Shown here piece after piece: positions 1 to 9,739 of a stretch of 64,000 nt of DNA. Position numbers and translations under genes: made by a program. How positions within the stretch are numbered: the first letter of the stretch is position 1; the number at the start of each line of letters is the position of its first letter. This DNA comes from Triglochin maritima (Eukaryota; Streptophyta; Magnoliopsida; Alismatales; Juncaginaceae), in assembly GCA_963682175.1 (NCBI GenBank), contig OY821788.1, forward strand, positions 16,758,001 through 16,822,000. The letters are read 5' to 3'. Under the pieces are notes generated by a model, which was not told the DNA's origin, searched no databases, and was given only the letters and a program-made list of their open reading frames with translations.

Positions 1-1497
1 ATTGGCTAACTTGCGTTTCCAAAGCCTTGACTGGACTTTGCATGCTCTGCATGAACGCTTGAAGGGTCGGATCACTAGAAGGGTCCTTGGGGTCAACCCG
101 CTGAGGTGGTGGAGTCTGGTTGGAATAACCCGACGATGAGGCATGAGCAGGTTGGTAATTTTGGTGCTGAGACCTTTGATGTGGGGGTTGGTAGGTCGCC
201 GATGGGCGTGGAGGTTGATAGGGTGGAGGTTGAGGTTGAGCGAGCGAGCTCTGACCGTGACCCCCACTAGGCCCCCAAGAGAAGTTAGGATGGTTATGCC
301 ATCCCGGGTTGTAGGAGTGACTGTACGGGTCGTTCCGGGGCCGCTGTTGATACATCGCATTTGCATGCTCAGTATCCCTTGGAGCGTAAGCGCATTCCAA
401 GTAATCATGGCCCGTAAGTCCACACCTAGTACACCCGGGAGTAGCGACCTGAGCTACAGGAGCTCGGTCCATCTCCAAACTCTCTATCCTACGCATGAGA
501 GCAGCCATTTTCGCCTCAGAAGCGATAGTCGACTCAACATGATATGATCCAGCTCGACCAGAAGACCTGACGGCTGGTGGCTCTCTCATGGTGTCCCACT
601 CAAAGGTGCGTTCAGCCATGGATTCAAAAGTGTCCCATGCCTCCTCGATGGGTTTCATTTGGAAGTCACCCTGACACATCGACTCCAACAATGTGCGGTG
701 TTGTAGTTGATGCCCTCATAAACAATCTGGCACAGCTGCCATAGCTCAAGTCCATGATGAGGGCATTGCTGGAGAAGGTCCTTGAACCTCTCAAAGAAAC
801 CATGAAAAGATTTGGTCTCGGTCTGATACATCTGATGTATCTGGTGCCGTATCTGTTGTGTTTTTCTTTGAGGGAAAAATCTCTTCAGAAAGACGGTCAC
901 AAAGTCATCCCAAGACCGAATCGAGCTCGCCGGGAGGCTATACATCCATTTCTTCGCATTATCCTTCAATGCGAAAGAAATCATCCTCAACCGGACTGAA
1001 TCCTCGTCAAGCTGTTGAAGCTTGAACATGGAGCATACTTCCTCGAATTCGCGTATAAAGATATACGGATCCTCCTTATTGGCAGTAAAGGTTGGAAGCA
1101 TGCTCACATAATGAGGTTTCAGCTCATAGTTGTTCCCGCGAGCAGGAGGAACAACTATGCAAGAAGGCTGCGCGGCCCGAACAGGATGGGTCCGCTCCCA
1201 CAAAGTCATCGGCCTATCCTGTCGAGCTAAAGGTGGTGGTGCACCTAGAACAAGATCCTGACCGAATCTCCCTTCCTCTCGAGTCAGAGGAGGAGGAGAA
1301 GGAGGTCTACGTGGTAGTGGAAATGGGCCGAGGTAGTCCATGTATGGCACCCGGTCCCCCTCTCCACCACGAGACGACTCGGCCTCTTGCTCCAAAGGAG
1401 CACGAGGCGGAGATGGTCGATCACCAAGATCTTCCATCTCAGAAATAAGCACTCTCTCGAGTCGAGCGCTCTCAGCAGAACGAGCCCAACGTTGCAT
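1..1497 (-). pseudogene. gag of element A (frameshifted)
   Basis: This is a Gag polyprotein, which forms the virus-like particle of an LTR retrotransposon. The ATG is at 1497 and the first frame runs to 655 (280 codons). Residues about 130-255 match the plant retrotransposon gag capsid domain (Retrotrans_gag): motifs DPYIFIREFEEVC, AKKWMYSLP and LWQLCQIVYEG are visible. Near 698 the frame shifts. The following conserved segment (MCQGDFQMKPIEEAWDTFE) is in another frame and stays readable to the window start. It carries a CCHC zinc knuckle (C-X2-C-X4-H-X4-C) at about 390-435 and a Pro/Gln/Tyr-rich tail. The plus-strand frame at 143-547 is its shadow. The protease and anything beyond it lie outside the window. 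Confidence 0.85.
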
Positions 1498-2534
1498 GAA
1501 ATGCTCGACTCGACTCTAAATGACACACAACATAAGGTGTACTAGAGGAGGAGACTATACGTAGAGAATAGATGAGGAGAGGACTCAGATGAGGAGGGAA
1601 GAATCCCTTGAGCTAGCGAGGGTAGTGGGATCAGGAAGAAGCCTAACTAGCAAGCACGGTTCAAACAATGTAAGGCAATGGGTCCTTAGGCTAGACGACG
1701 CCTAACTTCGAGGTCACTAGCCTCGACACGTCTCACCTCCCTACGACGAGGACCACAATGCCCAGCAAGTGATACCAGATCCGGAGATCCAGTACCTCCT
1801 ACTATCGACAAGGTAGGCAATGCCGATCAGGTCATGACGGTCTCAACTAGATTACTCTCCTAGTGCGCCAATGTCTACATGCTTTTAGTTAAGGCTTTAT
1901 TAAGAGTGATTTTTGGGGCCAAGGAAAGGGTGATGAAATCCCCCACCTTATCTTTTATGGGACAGCCCCTCCTTAGTAGCGACTTAATCCTAGATCTAGC
2001 AATCAATCGCTCCAATCAAACGCTGTCTCACTATTGTCCCGATGCACCTTACTAACTAATGCATGAATGAAACATGCATGAATGAGGGATGTAGGTGCAC
2101 GTACCTCACGCCAGCAATCAACGACAAAATGTAAAGCAAAGAAAAGACAAATGCATGCAAGGTCTACCAAAGGTGCATGACCTAGATGGCAAGAAGTCTA
2201 ATCTTTTGCTTTGAGTTTTATGGTCCAAGTTGATTAAAGGGGATTGAAATTAAATCTGGGAGCAAACTAAAGATCACAGCATGCAAAATTGGGCTCCCAG
2301 ATAACTAAAGTAAAGCAATAAACCACCAGAAGAAATTTTAGAGCAGGAAGCCCTTACCAGGCCGCCAATTTGCGGTCTCGAACCGCTGATTGACGGTCTT
2401 TTTGTGGCTTCTGTTGCTCAAACTTTCCCAGTAGCCTCCCCTTGATGTTCTGGTTCCCTGAAACTAAACAAAACTGGAAACAAAAAATCAAATACCCCTC
2501 GAATCATCCAAACCAAGGTCTGGACAGAGCACCT
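1498..2534 (-). other. 5' leader of element A, between PBS and gag
   Basis: No protein is visible here. The stretch is homologous to the leaders of elements C (41718-42759) and D (13407-14520). It is also homologous to the region upstream of the CACTA transposase exon: 1917-1948 is identical over 32 bases to 63919-63950, and 1692-1715 is identical over 24 bases to 63606-63629. A conserved GCTGGCGTGAGGTACG-like block lies at about 2100-2118 (minus strand). Confidence 0.8.
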
Positions 2535-2551
2535 CCCCGGCAACGGCGCCA
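2535..2551 (-). promoter_or_regulatory. Primer binding site, tRNA-Asp
   Basis: The minus strand reads TGGCGCCGTTGCCGGGG. This is complementary over 17 of 17 bases to the 3' end of plant tRNA-Asp(GUC) including CCA. It sits 6 bases inside the LTR end. Primer choice of tRNA-Asp is typical of Athila-group elements. Confidence 0.93.
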
Positions 2552-2557
2552 AAAACT

Positions 2558-3972
2558 TGATTGATCTCGTTTTATATTAACCGCAAGTGCACGGCCGCGT
2601 TGAAGCGGTGGAAAATACGGGTCGTCCACTGGGAGGTGTGTCGACACTTTGTTTGTGCGAAGGCGAGAGGTAAAGAAAAGGAAGAAGGATGTAGTACACT
2701 AAGCTACACTACAATGCTAAACTAGGAAACTAAGAAGCTTAAATGAACTAAGCAACTAAGCTAATCAACTAAATGCCAAAGATGAAATCACAGAAATGGA
2801 AAACCCCTAAGGGGTGGAGTGTGTGTGTGTGCACATGAAATAAGTGTGGTATGAAATGCATACAATAAGCTCAAGTTAGTTAGTGTTGTTAATGCATAAG
2901 AAGTACCTAACTATGGCAAGACCTATCATTACAACTCTAACTTGTGTGAATAATATGAGCAATGCAAGGTTGTTATTAAGACACTTAGACAAGTATGGAG
3001 TGTACCCTAGCTATGGCAGAAACCATCAAGTAAGGTTCTTAATAAGTCAAGCAAGCATACTAATATTAACACAAAACATTTATATTAAGCATTCAAACCA
3101 ACTACATAACATGTACATACACCTACTCCACCCCCTATGGGGATGGAACTACTCACTACTCATTACACTAACTATATTAACAAAAGAAAGCATAATACTG
3201 AAATGAAATTTATCTAAGCAAGCAAGAAACAGAAAAGAAACTATAAGACTAAAGAAACAAGCAAGACATGTAAAATCGAAATTACTAAGCAATGTAAAAA
3301 CTAAGCAAACAACAATTAACTACAAAACTTCTATTATTAACTCACTCAAATTACAAGTGGCTCTTCCTCCACCAGAGTTTTGCTTCAAGGCTTCACTCTT
3401 AGTAGGGAAGATGGCCACCAAAGAGAGAGATGGATACAATGGGAGGTGAAGAGTTCTATTTATAAGCATGGAAAAAGCTAATCCGGGACAATCCCCCGAT
3501 GTGGGACTAAACCAATACCAAAAATAGACTAAGCACACATTAATACAAGTCCAGGAGAATGTTAAGTGGATCTGGGCCAATCTAGACCGCCAATTGGCGG
3601 CCTATAGGATCCAGATCCGTCTGGATTTGTTTGTGGGCCTTCCTTGTTGTGTGTCTTGGTCTTGGATGCATCTGGTTGGTTTGTTGGAGCTCCGACCCGA
3701 ATCGAATTGGCAAAATACTCCCCATGATGGTGTGGAGTTTCCTGGTTTGCTCTTATGTCCTTCTGTCTTACGTTCAAGTCCTTCTCCCTTGCATCTTGGT
3801 CCCCAGGTCTCACAATTAAGTCCTTTTTCCCTGCTTTTGGGTCCTTTCATGTCTCTCCTCTTCAAACCTCTTTATTTCTGAAATCTAAACATAAAACTCG
3901 TTACATAGCATTGTTTAAGGTGAAAGATAATGGATATAAGAGACATGAATATGCATGAAATGATGCCAATCA
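2558..3972 (-). repeat. 5' LTR of element A
   Basis: The LTR is about 1415 bp and runs from TGATTGGCATC (minus-strand start at 3972) to ATCAATCA at 2558. The U5 end carries the block shared by all LTRs of this group (cgcttcaacgcggccgtgcacttgcgg-like, about 2580-2610). U3 carries a one-mismatch copy of the GACCGCCAATTGGCGGTC palindrome at 3585-3602. No gene is present; frames at 2883-3206 and 3320-3881 are chance openings in LTR sequence. Confidence 0.88.
3456..3507 (-). promoter_or_regulatory. LTR promoter: USE-like element plus TATA box
   Basis: Minus strand: GTCCCACATCG at 3507-3497, then 32 bases, then TATAAATAG at 3464-3456. GTCCCACATCG matches the plant snRNA-gene upstream sequence element (RTCCCACATCG) in every position. 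Transcription of the retrotransposon RNA would start roughly 30 bases after the TATA box. Confidence 0.75.
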
Positions 3973-6049
3973 GTCATGTAGAAAGAGAGTGTGCATCCAT
4001 TCCTCCTGAGACGAAACATGTCAACGCCATCTATGACAGAGCTAGGAATGACCCATACTCATCATCTTATAATCCTGGATGGAGGAACCACCCCAATTTT
4101 TCATGGAACCAAAATAATTCCCCGGGTGGTCCTTCAAACTTTTCTCGACCACCTAACCAATCATACCAACCTCCCATGCATGCACAATCTTATCAGCCAC
4201 CCCAAGCTCCAATCACCAATCAATCGGGTTACCCAAATTCCAATAATATGGAAACCCGATTCAATTCGCTTGAGACCTTGACTGGTGGACTTGAAAACTC
4301 AATGAAATTTTTTATGTCAACCACAAGTCAAGTTCTCACTTCAAATCAGCAGACCATCAAATCTCTAGAGCTTCAGATATGCCAATTGGCTCAGTCTGTA
4401 CATGAAAGAGAGAGAGGGTCTTTGCCTAGCCAGCCTGAGGCTAACCCCCGTATGTACCAGAAACAACACATGCAAAATGAGAATGTGGTACCTCGGGGGC
4501 GGCAAGTGAACCATGTGGAGGAACTTGTTCACCATGTCAATTCCATTGTAACCTTACGGAATGGAAAGCAGGTTGACAATCACATTTCCTTGCCACCACC
4601 ACCATCTATGCAGCCCCTCAGTGGGAATGGTGGTGAAGAAGAGGCCGAGGGTGAGGGTAGTACACCAATGCCTCCTTCTCAGGTACCACAGAAAACCTAC
4701 GTGCCAAAAGGTCCCTATCCAAGTAGGTTAACCAAAAAGCAGAGTGACACAATGGATAAGATATTCGAGGTGTTTAAGCAAGTGAAGTTTAACATCCCCT
4801 TGTTGGATGTCATCCAACAAATACCTCAATATGCCAAAGTGTTGAAGGATCTCTCTACAACCAAGAGGAAGACCAATGTTCCTAAGAAAGCATTGTTGGC
4901 TGCAAATGTAAGCTCTCTTTTGTCCAATCCCGCCTACACAAAATACAACGACCCTGGGTGTCATACTATTCCGTGTAAGATAGGGGACCCTAGCATGAGT
5001 AATGTATTGCTTGATTAGGATCAGTGGTCAAACTCCTCTCATTTTCTGTTTATCAACAGTTAAATGTGAGAGAATTGAAACCAACTAAGATCACCCTCCA
5101 ATTGGCGGATAGATCCACTCGTATTCCAAAGGGGATTATTGAGGACGTACTTATCAAAGTTGGAGATTTTATATTTCCAGTCGATGTTGTCGTCCTCGAT
5201 ACCAATCCTGTTGCGAACACCCACTCTCAAATATCTTTGATTTTGGGTAGACCATTTCTGCCAACCGCCAATGCCTTAATTAATTGTAGAAATTGTCTCA
5301 TGAAGCTCTCCTTCGGTAACACGAGTGTCGAGGTTCATGTGTTCAACTCTGGTAGGCAACAGGAGCCCATGGATCAACCTTTAAATCTCAATCTAATCCG
5401 CCAATTAGAGAAAGCATCGCAAAACCAACGAACACCCCTAACACCAATGCAACCCATTGAGAATGTTTGTGGGGCCAACGAAAACTCATTGCCTATCTTT
5501 GCAATGCAACAGAGTGAGCTGACATCAAACATGAATGTCCAAAAGAAGTGTTCGTTGCATGATTCAGTTGACATTACTAGTGAGAGTGAGACACCTCATC
5601 ATATGCCTATACCAGAAGGTGTCTCTACCTCATGTCCCATGGCCATTGAGTCATTTGAGCTTCATCTTGACTCCGACAAGGACCCACCTACGACCGAGTT
5701 TATGCTTCATGATATAAATGATGGTGGGAGGTCCTTGTTAGATGACTTGGGGAGAAGCCCCATTCTTAGTGATGCAGGTCTGCTGCATCCATCGAATGAA
5801 CTTGAGGAACTCATTCCGATGCATCCACCTATTGGTTGGAGGGTTTTGTTCGATGAGCAACTAAACCCTAGTGAGGCAACACAACTTCATTCATTCATGT
5901 TGCCCACACCGAACCAATATCATGAGGGGTTCGAGCCTTTCAGCTTTGACCTTTCACCCCTCATGACACCTCAGAGTACAAGTGAAGTTTGCCCATCTCG
6001 GAAAGTCTATGGTCCTCATAACTCGATATTCTCATTTGATGTTCCTTGA
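3973..6049 (+). pseudogene. gag-protease of element B (frameshifted at active site)
   Basis: The frame begins inside the zinc knuckle (…GHVEREC), continues through a Pro/Asn/Gln-rich linker (NDPYSSSYNPGWRNHPNFSW) to a stop at 5016-5018, and is followed by the retropepsin-like domain in the next frame to 6049. Comparison with elements C and K shows one missing T exactly at the protease active site: C reads GAT TTC GGA and K reads GAT TTA GGA where B reads GAT TAG GAT. Downstream motifs LILGRPFL and LINCRN of the retropepsin fold are intact. The C-terminal module (HPPIGWRV … FSFDVP) is also intact. The frame opening at 5024 begins at GTG and is not a real start. Confidence 0.87.
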
Positions 6050-7592
6050 CCAAATGATTATGACAATATCTTTGTTGATGTATATACCTTTTAAAAAATG
6101 TGTGTAATAAAAGACTGCATGAGCGAGCATTGATTGAAGTGGGCCCAACCCTTGTGTACTTGGGCCCCATTTCTTTCACATATTTGTCTCCCTTCTTCAG
6201 TATCTCACAAGTTTTGAGGGAATTCGGGTTTGTGTCCATCACTATAACCATGAACTTCCTGTTGCACTTCATGTTGGTGACATCTTCCCTTTTTCATGCA
6301 TAAATCCACGTAGTATCATGCTCACATTCATTGAGGACAATGCATGAAGTAGGTGTGGGGAGTGTTTTAGGTGTGTACAAAGGTGAGTCTTTTCATTTGA
6401 TTTTGTTTTATTTTGTGTGCATTGATAGGGTCATGTTAGTGTGCCGCATTTAATATCGATATATCTGCTTGCCAGGATCCTTGGGTGACTTTTCTTCTTT
6501 TGCTTGCCTAGTGCTTTAAAATTTTCACATTTCTTTCAAAACCTTTAAGTGTTTGCGAAAGAAAATGTTTTTGTAGGTTTTGCGTGTGTTTAGCATGTGC
6601 AAAACCGTTGAGAGGCAAAGTAAAAAAGAAAGCTCCCAAAATTGTCTTGAACTTGATGCATTAGGATATCTAGTTTACTGGCTTTAGGTCTTATCGAGTC
6701 GTTACGATGCACCCCGGTTTTTCCTCGGGGGGCGTGTAATCATAGGGTTTCAACACTCAAACATTTAAAGAAGTCCACCCCAAACCTAGTGAGTCAAATA
6801 ATTCGTGTCTGTTAGTATAAGGAAGTTTGTCGTAGTCAAGGTCCGTTAATCTCTTTTTGTGAAACTTAAGTGTAGGGGTTTTGGTTCCTATGTAGATAAA
6901 TAAATAAGTGGTGTTCTCTCTTCACGCACGGCTCCTATGACTCGGGAAAGTAGGTCTGAGGGGACTTTGTGCCTGGTCCTTTCGAGTCATCTGACTTGGG
7001 ATGCACCGACCGAACTCCCGTTACACGGGTGGTAGGGATCGCCCTATGTGGAGATTTGGGGGAAGGTGTACGTGATAGTGTAAGTCCTCATAGGCAATGA
7101 TGCACGAAACCTGACCCTGGGAGAATCAAACACCAACCAATAAAATGCTCCTAAGAAAAAAAAAGAAAAAAAAGAAAAAAAAGAGTCAAATAAGAACTAA
7201 ATGGACTTTACACATTGTATCACATTCAGAAGTTAAGGTTGCCCATGTCTTTCACTTAAGTCCTTAACTAACTTTCACGAATAATTGATTAGGCTAGGTG
7301 TGTGGACGGATTACATATATAGAGTCGACCCGTGGTATTACCGCATCCCATGATCGACAAAATAAGTCCAACGAGTCGTGTAGCTAGATTGATTAATGCA
7401 TCTTGTTCGGATTTTGTGGGTATATCCGTTGAAAACCCTCAGGAGACAACACTCCTCCTCCTTGGCGACAAGGAGGTTTAACGGCTTGTTCCACATGCGA
7501 AGTGCAACCGTGATTCCTACGAAAGTGAGTTAGGATTTCTTTTTTTTCGTATGCTTTTCATTTCTTAATTTTGCTCGGGACTAGCAAAAGTT
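6050..7592 (+). other. 3' noncoding internal region of element B
   Basis: The region between the gag stop and the PPT holds no gene. It is strongly conserved with D (24366-25957), C (37058-38618), K (58372-59970) and, more weakly, I (30489-31275). It contains a CCCCG/CGGGG hairpin at 6712-6730, a conserved block at about 6940-7130, an A-rich AAAGAAAAAAAAGAAAA tract (about 7156-7183), and the GNRA stem at 7457-7476. Confidence 0.8.
7457..7476 (+). other. Perfect RNA stem with GCGA (GNRA) tetraloop
   Basis: CCTCCTTG-GCGA-CAAGGAGG is an 8-bp perfect stem with a GNRA-class loop, 117 bases before the PPT. The same structure occurs in D, C and K, and a shorter version with loop GCAA occurs in I. 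Confidence 0.7.
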
Positions 7593-7603
7593 AGGTGTGG
7601 GGG
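7593..7603 (+). promoter_or_regulatory. Polypurine tract of element B
   Basis: AGGTGTGGGGG lies 4 bases before the 3' LTR start (TGATTGACATC at 7608). The same tract precedes the 3' LTRs of D (25958-25968) and, in reverse, of C (37060-37070), K and L. It primes plus-strand DNA synthesis. Confidence 0.85.
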
Positions 7604-7607
7604 TATT

Positions 7608-8946
7608 TGATTGACATCAATTCATGCTTATATTTGTATCTTATATCCATTATCTTTCACCTAAACAATGCTATGTTATGAGTTTTATGTTTGAATTTCA
7701 GAAATAAATAGTTTTGAAGAGATGAAGCATAAAAGGCCCCAAAAGCTGGGAAAAAGGACTGAATTGTGAGATCTGGGGACTTAGATGCAAGGGAGAAGGA
7801 CCTGAACGTAAGACCAAAGGACCAAAGAGCAAGACAGAAAACTCCACACCATCTTGGGGAGTATTTTGGCAATTAGATTCGGGTCGGAGCTCCAATAAAG
7901 GAATCCAGAAAGAAATTTAGCCGTATCCAGATCTTATGGACCGCCAATTGGCGGTCTAGATCCTTCTGAATCCGCTCAAATTTCTCCAGCACATGTATTA
8001 GAGGATGTTTAGGCTATTTTTGGTATTTGTTTAGTCCCACATCGGGGGATTGTCCCGTATTGCCTTTCTCTTTGGCTATAAATAGAACTCTTCACCTTCT
8101 ATTGTAATCACTTCATATTTTAAGTGACTATTCTTCCTACTAGAAGTGAGACCTTGAAGCACACACTAAAGTAGGAGGATGCTACTTGAAATGTGAGTCA
8201 CTTTAAGAAAAGTTTCTTTATTATGTTGTTTGTTTCATGTTTCTTGTTTTACTTTGTTTAATTTCATTTCATTAGTTTTACGAGCTTAGTTAATATGCTT
8301 TCCTTGCTTAGTTTAATAATTAGTCTAATGTGTAGTGTGTAGTTCCATCCCCTTTGGGGGTGGAGTTGATGTTCATACATGCATTAGAGAATGGAATGAA
8401 TGCTTTATTTACAATGTGTTGATAAAACATGAATGTATGCTTGCTTGTTTAGGATAGAATTTATAACTTGATGAGTTTTGCCAAAATGATTAGACACCTC
8501 TCATGCTTGTTTAGGTTCTAAATAAACAACTTGTATATGTAAATGTTAATCAACTAGGTTGGGGAATAGATTGATAGGTTTTTCCATAACATTTAGAAAC
8601 TTCTTATTCATGATAACACCACCTTCATGTGTGCTTAAAGAATGTGTTCAACACCCACCTCTTTGCATGTGTGCACTCACTCCACCCCTTAGGGGTTTTC
8701 CATTTCTGAATTCCAGCACTCTTCTTTCGCTCTTAGTTAAGTTTTAGTTAATCGTTTGTTGCTTTCTTTCGCCTTTCATACTTCGTACTGTAGTGTAGCA
8801 TAGCATAGCATAATCCACTCTCTTCTCCATTTTTTTCGCCACTTGGTTTCGTGCAAATGAGAGGCTGCTCACCTCCGTGAGGATGACCCATATTTGCCAC
8901 CGCTTCAATGTGGCATGCACTTGCGGTTTAATTAAAACGTTCAACA
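7608..8946 (+). repeat. 3' LTR of element B
   Basis: The LTR is 1339 bp and runs from TGATTGACATC to CGTTCAACA. The end matches the end of element C's LTR (CGTTCAACA) and not that of D or E. This places the boundary at 8946, ahead of the D-type sequence that follows. No genes are present. Confidence 0.85.
7939..8085 (+). promoter_or_regulatory. U3 control region: palindrome, USE-like element, TATA box
   Basis: The perfect palindrome GACCGCCAATTGGCGGTC is at 7939-7956, the snRNA-type USE GTCCCACATCG at 8034-8044, and TATAAATAG at 8077-8085. The gap between USE and TATA is 32 bases. A second dyad (CGGGGGATTGTCCCG) overlaps the end of the USE. Confidence 0.72.
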
Positions 8947-9395
8947 TCTTGTATGTTTTAATGATTGTGTAAATCTTATTTTATGTGGAGGCATAATAGG
9001 GTTTGGTCCTTACACATGAGTTCATTTAGTTTCATTCCAATTATTGTCTTGTATGTTTTAATGATATTGTGTTACCTTATTTCTTGTGGAGGCAAAGTTG
9101 GATTTAGTTTTATGATTTTCATGCACTACATGTTGTGATGAGCATAATTAAACGCACACGTACACATATCTGTATATTCACATTCTTTCTCTACCCCCTA
9201 TGGGGTTTAGTTTTATTGCTGAATTTTCCATTTCCTTTTGCATTTTAGTGTAGTTTGATCATAACTCCTTTCTCTCCTTTCTTTCCCACTCACCTTCGAG
9301 CAAACTAAAGTCGACACGCCTCCCTGTGGATCGACTCGTATATGCCACCGCTTCAACACGGTCGTGCACTTGCAGTTAATTAAAACGCTCAATCA
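8947..9395 (+). repeat. LTR remnant E (D-type), 3' end only
   Basis: The segment matches the last part of D's LTR (about 12930-13383) and ends CGCTCAATCA. There is no PBS after it; CACTA coding sequence follows directly. It is therefore a 3' LTR or a solo LTR, interrupted by element B. The likely TSD is TGTTT (9396-9400); its partner is outside the window. Confidence 0.75.
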
Positions 9396-9670
9396 TGTTT
9401 TTGATCCGAAATGGTGTCTTTAAGCTTCTCAACAACTTTGCTCCAACTCGACAAACATATGTCAACTTTGGACCTCGCTTGGCTCTTCACATAACTGTAC
9501 CAGTGATCAGACATCATGCCTATCGGCTCAAGAAAGCTATCAAACTCGATCAGAATTTTACCGTCTCTATTCCTTTTGCCCACGAATTCGTTCATGAGAG
9601 TAGAACCTCGTGAACTGTAAGTCTTTGAGACGTCAGACTCTGATGGAGTTGGCTTCTTTTTCGGGGCCAT
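9396..9670 (-). pseudogene. Second CACTA gene, N-terminal piece
   Basis: The start ATG is at 9670. The product begins MAPKKKPTPSESD, a basic, nuclear-signal-like start. It then reads RGSTLMNEFVGKRN…ILIEFD…EPIG and SWSKVVEKLKDTI. This layout is typical of the N-terminal part of the second protein of plant CACTA elements, which in relatives leads to a Ulp1-like protease domain as seen in CACTA2 and CACTA4. The gene is cut at 9396 by LTR E after about 90 codons, within the conserved KLKDTI region. Confidence 0.7.
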
Positions 9671-9739
9671 GATACTATAAAAAGTAAAAGAAAGACATTA
9701 AAAAGTAAAATGAAGACATTAAATTGTTCTTTATGAAAA

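Larger units (their letters stand above)
1..3972 (-). mobile_element. Ty3-gypsy (Athila/Tat-like) retrotransposon A, 5' part
   Basis: Reading on the minus strand, the order is a 5' LTR (3972 to 2558), a tRNA-Asp primer binding site, a leader of about 1 kb, then gag, which runs off the left window edge. The element is inserted in the gag gene of element B. B's reading frame resumes at 3973 with a zinc-knuckle sequence that lines up with the same place in element C. The target-site duplication should be GTCAT (3973-3977), but its partner lies outside the window. The LTR start and end (TG...CA) are inferred from the PBS side and from the B junction. Confidence 0.88.
3973..8946 (+). mobile_element. 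Gag-only Ty3-gypsy retrotransposon B, 3' part
   Basis: The element is cut on the left by insertion of element A. What remains is gag from the zinc knuckle on, protease, a 1.5-kb noncoding 3' region, a polypurine tract (7593-7603) and the 3' LTR (7608-8946). There is no reverse transcriptase, RNase H or integrase between protease and PPT, so it is non-autonomous. It is inserted inside a D-type LTR (E): 8947 onward begins TCTTGTATG, matching the interior of D's LTR, so the expected TSD is TCTTG. Confidence 0.88.

Noticed and set aside
143..547. Plus-strand open frame of 134 codons
   Set aside because: It is the antisense of element A's gag (zinc knuckle and Pro/Gln-rich tail) and matches no known protein.
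1092..1448. Plus-strand frame over element A gag start
   Set aside because: Shadow of the minus-strand gag; composition follows the antisense of the real frame.
5024..6049. Independent gene starting at 5024
   Set aside because: The first codon is GTG and the frame is the continuation of gag-protease after a one-base loss; not a separate gene.
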